Positions 22,770-31,599 of a DNA stretch of 64,000 nucleotides are shown here, one piece after another. A program made the position numbers and the translations under genes. The notes beneath the pieces were generated by a model that saw only the letters and a list, made by a program, of their open reading frames with translations, ran no database searches and was not told where the DNA came from. This DNA comes from Nothopassalora personata. Lineage: Eukaryota; Ascomycota; Dothideomycetes; Mycosphaerellales; Mycosphaerellaceae. How positions within the stretch are numbered: the stretch's first letter is position 1; each line of letters opens with the position of its first letter. The DNA is taken from positions 992,001 to 1,056,000 of the forward strand of contig CM066293.1 of assembly GCA_033816765.1 (NCBI GenBank). The letters are read 5' to 3'.

Positions 22770-22917
22770 CGCCAACAAGGACGCTGCCACATTCAGCGCC
22801 GCTCAGCTCAAAAATCGCGACATCGCGACTCCTCGAAATCCCCGACTCGCACTAGCGCAAAGATAGCGCAGTGCTCTCTCTTTCCCCGAGTCGCCAGAGA
22901 GGCGCACGTCGGCCAGC

Positions 22918-24990
22918 ATGGCCAGACTAAATCAACCTGGCGGCGGCGCCGATACTCAACGTGTCGAGCGCCGTTCGCGACTGACTCGAAACTCAGAACT
23001 CTTCACGCGATCCGATCAGCACACCCAGTCCGATGACTCCGTTGCGATAGATCCCTACACCAAATACGCCGAACAGGAACGAGCGATTCTCGATGAACTT
23101 CCCGAGGATGAGGAGGAAGAGGCATCACAAATCCCAGACACATTCAACCTCGCAGCATTGATACACGAGAGTGATGTTGATAGCCACATGAACGACGACG
23201 GCACGAAGGATACCTCACGAAAGGACTTTGCCGTTGATTGGACAGACACACAAGGTCGCTCGGGCACCTACCGCATCCCACTCGAACAGCTGCAGTCACT
23301 CGATGCGACCCAGCTTCACGAACACGTCAAGAGCCAACCACAAGCCATCTCGTACGCACTTCGTAAGCTCGAGGCCGATCACCGCCAAGCCATCCTGGAT
23401 GGGGCGGCGCTGTTCGATGCCAATGAGCTGAACAAGAAGAAGTTCGAGGAGGTCTTCACAGAACTTCAGCACACTGCGAAATCTGAACACGAGTTGAGGC
23501 AGGAAGCCGACACCTGGTATAACAACACTAAGGCTGCTGAGAAAGAGGTCGACGCGCTTAAGGACAAAGTCAAGGAACTAGACTCTCTAGTTCCTGACGA
23601 CACCGCACCTACCGCTACCGATATAGCAGGTCTTCAACAAACCATTCAGAAACTCAAGCAGGACCTTGAGGACGCCAAGCGCGGTCGTCCTGCTGAGAAG
23701 CCCAAGGAACGCTCCGCCCGTGAACTCTCTTTGTCTCGACGTCGCCGCGGCGACAAGCCTGCCGACAATCCTGAGAAGCCTACTGAGGAGGCTGAAAAGG
23801 AGTCTGCACCTAGCAAGGAGCGCAAGGAGCGCAGCAATCCTTACGACTCCGACTCATCCGATTCATCTTCCTCCGACTCCGACTCCGACTCAGAATCCGA
23901 CTACGACGCACGCCCTCAGCGCAAGAGCAAGAGCAAGGGCAAGAGCAAGAAGAAGGGTGAAGACGAGGACTTCGAAGTCATTCCCCTCGACTCAGTCGAT
24001 GTCGTGCGTTACGATCCCACCATGACAGAAGACTTCAAGACAAATAGCCGTGTCGACATGCCTAAGCCCAAGTTCTCAGGAGAAAACTACGGCAAGGACT
24101 CACCAAGCCTGGATGAATGGACAATCCAGGTGGGTAACAAGTTCTCTGTATCCGTCTTCAAGGACGTTCCGTCCGCCTTGCGCTTCCTGCAGGAGTGCAC
24201 CACTGGTCTAGCACAGCAGATGTTGCGAAACCACATCCCTCAGAAGATCGTCTTCGGCAGACAGACCACTAGCAAGCAGTTCACGTCTGTACGCAAAGCA
24301 CTCAAATTCCTCAACAAGAACTTCGGCGACTACGACCCAGAAGGAACGGCTCGCAACAACATGGACGCACTCAAGATGAACGACTCAGACAAGTTCTCCG
24401 TATTCTACGCGAAGTATCAGAAGGAGCGCGCGCGCCTACCACCTGCTACGAGCCGTAAGCAAGAGGCACAGGAACTCAAGAAGAAGCTTAGCTTCAAATA
24501 CCGCAACCGCCTGGTAGGACTGCCAGAGTTTAAGACCGCCGAGAGTCTGGCGGCACAGTGCTACCGACTGGAGAGTGAGATGGCTCAGCTTGATATCGAC
24601 CTGCCACGAAAGGTCAACGACAACAAGGACAACAAGAAGCCACCTGGCAAGCCCTCGGGCGCCGCACCAGGTGCAACTCCGCCAACTGTCGGCCAGGTGA
24701 CACCGCCAGCAATCCCTGCTGATGTGAATGCACCACTCGGTCGCTCCCCACACACCAACCAGGCGTTGCTTCCATGGAAGGACCGACCTGAGCAATACAA
24801 GAACCTCGCACCACTCACTCAGGATCAGCGTACCCAGATCATCGCGAGTGGTGGTTGCCTACGCTGCCGCGGCACCGGACACGCGTCTGGAGCTGCCGGC
24901 TGTCCACTCGACCCGTACGAGCGACCCAAGCGCAAAACTGCTAACAACGGCATGACTGCTGCTGCAGCACCACCGGCGGAAAACGCCTAG
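22918..24990 (+). CDS. Gag of the intact chromovirus
   Basis: 690 residues from ATG 22918 to TAG 24988-24990, after a 159-bp leader. Residues 1-120 are acidic and polar. Residues about 160-260 form a charged coiled coil. Residues 260-350 are a Ser/Asp then Lys-rich disordered stretch (SDSSSSDSDSDSESD, KSKSKGKSKKKG). Residues about 385-560 are the capsid-like retrotransposon Gag domain. A zinc knuckle CLRCRGTGHASGAAGC (CX2CX4HX6C, first Cys at 647) lies near the C-terminus. Gag assembles the cytoplasmic virus-like particle and binds the element RNA. The knuckle has two more residues before the last Cys than the usual CX2CX4HX4C. Pol follows in the -1 frame. Confidence 0.95.
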   Translation: MARLNQPGGGADTQRVERRSRLTRNSELFTRSDQHTQSDDSVAIDPYTKYAEQERAILDELPEDEEEEASQIPDTFNLAALIHESDVDSHMNDDGTKDTSRKDFAVDWTDTQGRSGTYRIPLEQLQSLDATQLHEHVKSQPQAISYALRKLEADHRQAILDGAALFDANELNKKKFEEVFTELQHTAKSEHELRQEADTWYNNTKAAEKEVDALKDKVKELDSLVPDDTAPTATDIAGLQQTIQKLKQDLEDAKRGRPAEKPKERSARELSLSRRRRGDKPADNPEKPTEEAEKESAPSKERKERSNPYDSDSSDSSSSDSDSDSESDYDARPQRKSKSKGKSKKKGEDEDFEVIPLDSVDVVRYDPTMTEDFKTNSRVDMPKPKFSGENYGKDSPSLDEWTIQVGNKFSVSVFKDVPSALRFLQECTTGLAQQMLRNHIPQKIVFGRQTTSKQFTSVRKALKFLNKNFGDYDPEGTARNNMDALKMNDSDKFSVFYAKYQKERARLPPATSRKQEAQELKKKLSFKYRNRLVGLPEFKTAESLAAQCYRLESEMAQLDIDLPRKVNDNKDNKKPPGKPSGAAPGATPPTVGQVTPPAIPADVNAPLGRSPHTNQALLPWKDRPEQYKNLAPLTQDQRTQIIASGGCLRCRGTGHASGAAGCPLDPYERPKRKTANNGMTAAAAPPAENA
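24945..24990 (+). promoter_or_regulatory. Gag/pol overlap, candidate -1 frameshift region
   Basis: The pol frame is open from 24945 (after TAA 24942-24944), so it overlaps the end of gag by 46 bases in the -1 frame. The heptamer G GAA AAC at 24978-24984, three bases before the gag stop codon, is the best slip candidate, but it is not a canonical X XXY YYZ site. Translation by another route remains possible. Confidence 0.45.
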
Positions 24991-27900
24991 GCCATCTTCT
25001 GAGCGCAACAGATGATGGTCCGACACAGGAAGTGTCACATCAGCACGAACACCATCCCCCACACGAACATGAACATCACGAAATGAGAACAGTACAGGCA
25101 TTTTCCTTGCAAGCCCGAACGAACACGCCCTCCTCCATAGAAGTAGATAAAGGACCCGAAGTCTCACATCACTTTGTGGTGGAGGGTAGGGCAAATGGAA
25201 TACATGCATATACTTTTCTTGATGATGGTGCCAATTCTGAACTCGTGAACACTTCCTACGCGCACAAACACAAATTTCCCTTGTATGATATCGAACCCTT
25301 CACACTAGGCCTGGGTGATGGCTCTCAAGCACCTACTATCATCACCAAAGCCACGAATATCGAGTTGAACCTCCAAGGCCATATCGAAGTCGTCAAATGC
25401 TTGGTAACCGACACCTGCTACGACATCGTCCTTGGCCTTGGGTGGCATGCAAAGCACAGCCCACACAAGGACTGGAAACGAAGCGTGCTCACCTTCAGCG
25501 ACGACGGATGCCAAGGGCATTCACTTTACAAGAACGTCAACCTGCCAGTCGTGCTCCCTGCCTCCGAACCACCTCCGACGCCGGACCCCGACTACGACAG
25601 CCTTGAGCGGCCAGACATCAGTGACATATCGGCCTCCTCACCTGTCGAAGTCGGCGCCGAACGAGTCGAGCGCGGACGCAAGCACGACCCAGTTGACATT
25701 GAGCAAACCAGCCTCTACGAGTTGCAAAAGCTGTGCCGCACAAGAGGCGCGGAAGTGCACACCATGTGGGTCAACCCACGCGAAACGCACGCGTCGAAGA
25801 GCGCAGCAGATCCAGTCACCGCTCAGGCATTGGGTCTGCATGCTATGACAGCACGGAAAGTCATGGGCGGCAATGCCGCCTTTGCATGCGCTATGTATGT
25901 CGAAGACGACTACCGCAGGACGCTACGCCGCCGGCAGGAACACCAAGCGGAAGTCTACGCCATGAGCGCAGCAGATTATGATGTCTTCATGGAGAAACTG
26001 CATCGCAAGGAGAAGGAGGCTGATATAACAAAGTTGCCAGCACACTATCAGCACAGAAAGGACCTCTTCTCCAAGAAAGAATCCAGCAAACTGCCTCCGC
26101 ACAGGCCTGGCCTAGACCATGAGATCAAGCTGAAGAAGGACGCTAGGCCACCTTTCAAGAGGCCGTACCCTATCTCCAACAGGGAGTCTGAAGTGGTGAA
26201 AGCGTGGGTGGATGACCAGCTTGAGAAAGGCAACATCCAGCGCAGCAACTCACCAGCAGCGTCACCAGTCATCATCGTGAGGAAGCCAGGAGGCGGCCTG
26301 CGCGTGTGCATTGATTATCGCGCTCTGAACGCGATCACAGTCAAGTCCAGGTACCCCATTCCACTCATCCAAGATACCCTCAATCGGATCAGTGGCAAGA
26401 AGTACTTCACAAAACTGGATGTCATCGCGGCGTTCAATCGACTACGCATCGCTGAAGGGGATGAATGGAAAACTGCCTTCACAACGCGATATGGCCAGTT
26501 TGAATGCTTAGTAATGCCGTTTGGACTCTGCAACGCCCCTGGGACCTTTCAGTCATACATCAACGACGCCCTTCGAGAATACCTTGACGACTTTACCTCG
26601 GCGTACCTCGACGATGCCCTGATCTTCAGCGATACTCTGGAAGAACACATCGTGCACGTGGACAAGGTGATGGCCAAGCTTCAGGCAGCTGGTCTCCAGC
26701 TCGATATCGACAAGTGCGAGTTCCACGTTCAGGAGACCAAATACCTCGGACTGGTCATTGGAGCCGAGGGTATTAAGATGGACAAGGAGAAGATTGTAGC
26801 CATCCAAGAGTGGGAGACGCCACGCAACCCAACCGATATCCTGTCATTCCTAGGCTTCTGCAACTTCTACCGCAGGTTCATTCGCAACTATTCAGGCATC
26901 GCTTATCCCATGACACAGTTGACAAAGAAAGATGTGCCATGGCTGTGGGATGACACCTGCCAAACAGCCTTCGACTGCATGAAGCAGGCGTTTGCTGAAG
27001 AGGACATAGTGCTCGCTCACTTCGTGCCAGGACGCGAAACTAAGCTCGAAACTGATGCCTCAGATTTCGTCACTGCAGCAGTCCTGTCACAGAAGGGTGA
27101 GGATGGCGTATGGCGCCCTGTCGCATTCATGTCTAAGAAGATGTCACCCCAGGAGTGCAACTACGACATCTACGACAAGGAGCTCCTTGCCATTGTCAAA
27201 GCCTTTGAAGAATGGAAGCCTGAGCTAATTTCAGGGGACATCGACGGGGATAGCGAGGATACCGACTTCGAGAACCTCACTGATGAGAGTGGCAAGCCTA
27301 TTCTCGTGTATTCAGATCACAAGAATCTCGAATGGTTCACAAGCACGAAAGTGCTCAACCGCAGACAGGCCCGCTGGTCCGAGTTCTTGTCACAGTTCTA
27401 CTTCAAGATCGTCTACATCCCTGGCAAGACCAACATCAAGCCTGACACGCTGACTCGTCGACCGCAAGATGTGCCTGCCAGCGATGAGGACCCGCGCCGA
27501 CAACATCAAGAGCAAACCCTGCTGCCCGAGCACAGGTTTCTCAACATTTCACCTATGAAGATCCGCCCCGAAGGCAATGACCTTATGACAGAAATTCGCA
27601 CTGCTTATGGTGCACCAGAAATGCAACAGGCCCTACGAGAGCTGGATGCCGGAGAACCTTGTGGACTGCTACGTCGTCACCGTATGGACGACAGCGACGC
27701 AGTCGCTATAGGCGGCCTGATCTACATGAAGAATAGGTACGGCGGATACAACGTGTTCGTGCCTGATGCTCCGGATCTGCGCTTCGAGGTGTTCAAGGCC
27801 TATCACAGCACCCCTTCTGCAGGGCATCCAGGTCGAGCAAAGACCTTCGAACTGATTACGCGCGATTTCATCTGGCCCGGCCTCTCGCAGTACGTCCGCA

Positions 27901-29618
27901 ACAAGGTCTTTAAGTGCCACGAATGCCGCTCGTCCAAGCCTTCGCAGACCCAATACCCAGGCCTGCTGAAGCCCCTGCCTATTCCTTTTGAGTTATGGGA
28001 CGAGATTGCTATGGACTTCGTAGTGGGACTGCCAGAGAGCACCGACTGCAATGGCGTCACATACACTAACGCTCTCACAATCACGGATCGCACAGGCAAA
28101 GGTTGTCACATGATTCCCGTCAAGGAGATGACGGCTGAGTACATCGCCGAAGTCTTCGTGCGAGACTACTACCGCCTGCATGGTGCGCCGCTATCCATTG
28201 TCACCGATCGAGGGAGCCAGTGGCTGTCAGCTTTCTGGCAGCGCTTCTGCGAACTAGTCGGCATAGACCACAAGCTGTCTACAGCCTTCCACCCTGAGAC
28301 GGATGGGCAGTCTGAGAACACTAACAAGGAAATGGAGAAGTATCTCCGCGTCTTTATCGACTACGCACAAGGAGATTGGGTGCAGTGGCTACCCCTTGCG
28401 GAGTTTGCGAAGAACAACCACGCTACTGAAGCCACTGGTGTGTCGCCTTTCTTCGCTGAGCGAGGCCGCAATCCTCGCACAGGTAACTTTAACGGCGATA
28501 CACTGCCTAAGCGCCTCATGCCGACCAAGCAACGTCTGAGCGCTGAGGGAGCAGAGCGGTTCGCCCAGCAAATGAAGGACCTCCACGCACATCTCCATGA
28601 ATGCTTGCGTTACGACCAAGCCCTGCAAGCTGATAATGCCAACATGCACCGCACGGTGCCGCCACGATACGAGCCAGGCGACCATGTCTACATCAACACC
28701 AAGAACTGGAAGTCATCACGCCCAGCGAAGAAGCTCGACGTCAAGTGGTTTGGACCAGTGACTGTCACTACCGCACTCGGTGAGAATGCTTACAGTGTTG
28801 CCCTTCCAGATAAGATCCGCGTACACAACTCTTTCCACTCAAATCTCCTCAGACTCGCAGATCCGGAAGATGATGCGAGGCCGCCACCGATCGAAGTCAC
28901 GGACGAGACCGGCAACACGTTCAAGACCTGGGAGGTTGAGCGTATCCTGGACTCCAAACCGAAGGGCAGAGGCATTACCATGCTAGTGAAATGGAAAGGT
29001 TACTTGGACAGTGAGTCTACTTGGGAGCCCGCGAGCGTAGTGTGCAAAGATGCACCGAAGGCAGTCGCAGACTTCAAGCATAACAACCCAACCAAGTCCA
29101 TACCGGTCAACTTTCATCCGCCACCTGGTTGGATCCCAAATGAAACGTTGCGCGATATGAGACCTGAAGCAGATGTACACATTATGGATCTGGCACCTCA
29201 GGTAACCACAGTAGCACGACCGCCCTCTGTCGGCACCGGTGCTGTGGCTCTTCCTGTTGGTGACCACACGCCTTCTAATGTTGCTGTGGGCAATAGCGAA
29301 GGGGTTTCGGTGCCTGCTTCTAATGCAACGACGGATACAACGTCGACGGACGAAGCAATCGAGGCCGCTCAGATGGAGCTGCTTGATGAAACGGATGGTA
29401 TGGAGGATGATGAAGCCTTCGCATATGCACTAAGGAAGATTCAAGGTCACACGCTTCGAGACGAAGGTGTTTTGAGGGGGGGGTGGTGTCACGGCCGCTC
29501 CGCAAGTGAAGGATTTGGGATGGATCACGTGACCTCAGAGCACGTGACCAGGATGACTCAGCCCGGCCCGAAGCCGACCCGCGACACCTCGGCCCTTAAG
29601 TATAGGCCTCGACCTTAG
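24945..29618 (+). CDS. Pol of the intact chromovirus (PR-RT-RNase H-IN-chromodomain)
   Basis: The frame is open from 24945 to TAG 29616-29618. No ATG opens the frame near its start; the first in-frame ATG is about 25,083, after a His-rich stretch (HEHHPPHEHEHHE). Residues are counted from the GTG at 25032. Retropepsin DDGAN has its catalytic Asp at 64, followed by YDIVLGLGWH. RT has YLDD at 525-528 and QTAFDCMKQAF follows it. RNase H has Asp 675 in ETDASDF. Integrase has an HHCC zinc region (from about 925) and D995, D1059, E1095, giving DX63D and DX35E. A chromodomain lies at about 1298-1350 with W, W and Y at the expected aromatic-cage positions (TWEVERIL, VKWKGY). Chromodomains in this family guide integration to H3K9-methylated chromatin. 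The last 44 codons lie inside the 3' LTR. Confidence 0.95.
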   Translation, partial: QRHDCCCSTTGGKRLGHLLSATDDGPTQEVSHQHEHHPPHEHEHHEMRTVQAFSLQARTNTPSSIEVDKGPEVSHHFVVEGRANGIHAYTFLDDGANSELVNTSYAHKHKFPLYDIEPFTLGLGDGSQAPTIITKATNIELNLQGHIEVVKCLVTDTCYDIVLGLGWHAKHSPHKDWKRSVLTFSDDGCQGHSLYKNVNLPVVLPASEPPPTPDPDYDSLERPDISDISASSPVEVGAERVERGRKHDPVDIEQTSLYELQKLCRTRGAEVHTMWVNPRETHASKSAADPVTAQALGLHAMTARKVMGGNAAFACAMYVEDDYRRTLRRRQEHQAEVYAMSAADYDVFMEKLHRKEKEADITKLPAHYQHRKDLFSKKESSKLPPHRPGLDHEIKLKKDARPPFKRPYPISNRESEVVKAWVDDQLEKGNIQRSNSPAASPVIIVRKPGGGLRVCIDYRALNAITVKSRYPIPLIQDTLNRISGKKYFTKLDVIAAFNRLRIAEGDEWKTAFTTRYGQFECLVMPFGLCNAPGTFQSYINDALREYLDDFTSAYLDDALIFSDTLEEHIVHVDKVMAKLQAAGLQLDIDKCEFHVQETKYLGLVIGAEGIKMDKEKIVAIQEWETPRNPTDILSFLGFCNFYRRFIRNYSGIAYPMTQLTKKDVPWLWDDTCQTAFDCMKQAFAEEDIVLAHFVPGRETKLETDASDFVTAAVLSQKGEDGVWRPVAFMSKKMSPQECNYDIYDKELLAIVKAFEEWKPELISGDIDGDSEDTDFENLTDESGKPILVYSDHKNLEWFTSTKVLNRRQARWSEFLSQFYFKIVYIPGKTNIKPDTLTRRPQDVPASDEDPRRQHQEQTLLPEHRFLNISPMKIRPEGNDLMTEIRTAYGAPEMQQALRELDAGEPCGLLRRHRMDDSDAVAIGGLIYMKNRYGGYNVFVPDAPDLRFEVFKAYHSTPSAGHPGRAKTFELITRDFIWPGLSQYVRNKVFKCHECRSSKPSQTQYPGLLKPLPIPFELWDEIAMDFVVGLPESTDCNGVTYTNALTITDRTGKGCHMIPVKEMTAEYIAEVFVRDYYRLHGAPLSIVTDRGSQWLSAFWQRFCELVGIDHKLSTAFHPETDGQSENTNKEMEKYLRVFIDYAQGDWVQWLPLAEFAKNNHATEATGVSPFFAERGRNPRTGNFNGDTLPKRLMPTKQRLSAEGAERFAQQMKDLHAHLHECLRYDQALQADNANMHRTVPPRYEPGDHVYINTKNWKSSRPAKKLDVKWFGPVTVTTALGENAYSVALPDKIRVHNSFHSNLLRLADPEDDARPPPIEVTDETGNTFKTWEVERILDSKPKGRGITMLVKWKGYLDSESTWEPASVVCKDAPKAVADFKHNNPTKSIPVNFHPPPGWIPNETLRDMRPEADVHIMDLAPQVTTVARPPSVGTGAVALPVGDHTPSNVAVGNSEGVSVPASNATTDTTSTDEAIEAAQMELLDETDGMEDDEAFAYALRKIQGHTLRDEGVLRGGWCHGRSASEGFGMDHVTSEHVTRMTQPGPKPTRDTSALKYRPRP
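29474..29486 (+). other. Polypurine tract of the intact chromovirus
   Basis: A run of G after TTTTGA (GAGGGGGGGGTGG) directly abuts the 3' LTR, where plus-strand DNA synthesis is primed in LTR elements. It is also coding, being inside pol. Confidence 0.8.
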
Positions 29619-29692
29619 AACCTACTTCTCTCTTTAGCTATCGACTTTGTTAATACTACACCCCTGCACTCTCGCACTGTAGCCTCGTGACA
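29487..29692 (+). repeat. 3' LTR of the intact chromovirus
   Basis: 206 bp, no difference seen from the 5' LTR, and followed by the TSD GATAA. The first 132 bases also encode the C-terminus of Pol. Confidence 0.95.
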
Positions 29693-31472
29693 GATAAGGT
29701 CCTTAATATCCCGGGGCTACGTATACCTCGCCCTAAACAACTAGTAGTATCTAGGGAAAGAAGGCGATCCGCGTCCTACTAAGTTTAACTTTCGGAGGGA
29801 CTATAGTAAACCGAAACTGCTCTATATACTCCCTCTACTCGAAGAACATTATAGGCCGATCGAGTTTAATAACTAGTATGAAATTCCCGTACTACGTAAG
29901 TAATAGATAGGTAGGGACTATACTAGGGTAATAAAGGTTACGCCTCCTAATTATTCTAAGCCCCCTCCTAACTTTTGACATTTAATAGAGTATAGCCCTT
30001 AGGACGTACGGTCTAGCTAAACGGAGAAGGCTACTAGGATATATTAGGTCTTATTCGGAGAAAGTAAAGCGGAGTAGGCGATCGACTTAGGCAAACTTAA
30101 CGAGGTATCTACCTATCCTATATAGTCTAATAAAGTAAAAGGGAAGGTACCCGTAGGCATTCTAAAGAATCCGTACCCGAGGACCCGGTCCTTAGCCTAG
30201 GATCTACGAGCCCGAGCTAAGGCTACTAAGAAAGTTCGCCTTTAATTAGAATAGGAGATCCGGTAAGCTAAGATTAACTAGTAGGAGGTTGAAATAATTA
30301 ACGAAGTTAGTACTTAAATAAGCGAAACTTAATTATTAGCTAAATCTGGGGTAACCCTAGGAAGGGGAAATAATGCCTAAGTAAATAAACTAGGAAACGA
30401 TGCTAGTAAAGGACTGCCTAAGGATATACCTATTAGTCCCGTAAACGCCCCCTTTGTATAAAGGAAGCGTATATAGAATGCTAAGACTATAAGGATTAAT
30501 AACTACGTCCGACAATATAGTTTAGCTAGTAATAGTCCGGTTATAAAGGAAGAGGGTATTATCTACTAGATTAATTAGATCCTCTAGACGACGTTTCCTA
30601 ATGTAAATGCCTAGGATTAGTTTCAATATAGTCGCTAGTTTGAGGCTACCCTCTTCGGTCACATTACTAACACCCCCGCTCTTTAGGAGAAGCTCGCTAT
30701 AGTACGACGCCTTATAGGAAAGAACCCTAAGGTTCGTACTAGATAAGTAGTTACCTACGAAGATAAACCTAAGTATAATAAGGAGGTCTTCTACGAAGAT
30801 AGTTAGGCCTAGTATGTCGGAGTATATTTAACTATACTTTACTCTAAAGATGCGGTCCCTACTACTAAGCTATATAAGGACGTTAAGAAAATCGGGCTCT
30901 CTAGTGTCCTTAATAACTTTACTATAGTCCCTAGTCCTTAGGTAGTAGCGGAGTTTAGGATAAACAAGAACTAGATTAGGTGCCTAATTAATAAGGGTTC
31001 CGAGGTGAATATTATCGGCTAGAGGAACGCTTATAGGTTTAAGTTACTAGTAATGTCGAGTACTTAGCTTACCTTTCGAGGTGCTAGAGGGCGGGCCTAG
31101 TTTAAAGGTGTTATAGGCAATTTAGATGTTTAGGTATTTAGGGTTTACTACTAAGTAGACATGTTCATCTCCTCGGATCTAAACTTACTAACAATCCTAG
31201 GACGTCCGTAGGCCCGTAAGGTGCGACTTACTGCCCGTAACTACGATAATGGTTTATAGGAGGGGACTATTACTAGCCGTAAAGGTGAAAGTGTTATGTT
31301 TACTGCCCTAGTTAGCTCGGATAGGTACAAGACCCTTTAAGAACTATTAAAAGCGTCGGGAAATAGAAGGGTAGGTTAATTTACGGCGCTTAACCTACCG
31401 GTAACTTACTAGAGCCGGATTTAATAAAATTAGTAAGGTTCTCGTACTATCTTAGAGAAACCTCGGACTTTA

Positions 31473-31498
31473 ATTTACCGGTCCCGGGACCGGTAAAT
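31473..31498. repeat. 26-bp perfect palindrome (copy inside the E-family pol region)
   Basis: Core ACCGGTCCCGGGACCGGT with ATTT/AAAT arms, fully self-complementary. It lies between the protease and RT parts. Other copies are at 35351-35376, 44096-44121 and 61090-61115; imperfect forms lie in the three LTRs (20936-20961, 39598-39623, about 47,470-47,496). Confidence 0.95.
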
Positions 31499-31527
31499 AG
31501 CTATAGTAAGGAAAACGGATACGACTA

Positions 31528-31590
31528 CGACACGACGCATCTATAGGACGACACGACGCATCTATAGGACGACACGACGCATCTATAGGA
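31528..31590 (+). repeat. Three 21-bp tandem units after the palindrome
   Basis: Three perfect copies of CGACACGACGCATCTATAGG plus A lie 29 bp after the palindrome. The inverted copy near 44,000-44,070 has the same three units. Being a multiple of three, the array would keep a reading frame. Confidence 0.9.
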
Positions 31591-31599
31591 ACCCGGTAA

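Larger units (their letters stand above)
22553..29692 (+). mobile_element. Intact chromodomain Ty3/Gypsy retrotransposon (chromovirus), not RIP-mutated
   Basis: The 7,140-bp element has 206-bp LTRs that appear identical base for base and start TGTCACGG and end CGTGACA. It is flanked by GATAA at 22548-22552 and 29693-29697. Internal order is primer site, gag, pol (protease, RT, RNase H, integrase, chromodomain), purine tract, LTR. The inverted homologous copy at about 45,900 has the empty site with a single GATAA. Dinucleotide use is normal and both ORFs are open, unlike everything around it. It is the youngest insertion for which I can show order, and it may still be competent to move. Confidence 0.96.
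21340..31470 (+). pseudogene. E-family gag and protease remnant, split by the young Gypsy element
   Basis: Excluding the insertion at 22,553-29,697, plus-strand reading gives a Gag-like protein (ENASPRFLPLGGAKNPFF at about 21,600; FRRAFLLEFLRFNAYSMLG at about 21,830). A damaged zinc knuckle (NYSSSKHQASNC with stops restored) lies right at the insertion point. A retropepsin-like GSEVNIIG follows near 30,990. Stops fall at Gln and Trp positions as expected from RIP. Confidence 0.7.

Noticed and set aside
24978..24984. G GAA AAC as a proven canonical frameshift heptamer.
   Set aside because: The first three bases are not identical, so it breaks the XXXYYYZ rule; kept only as a candidate.
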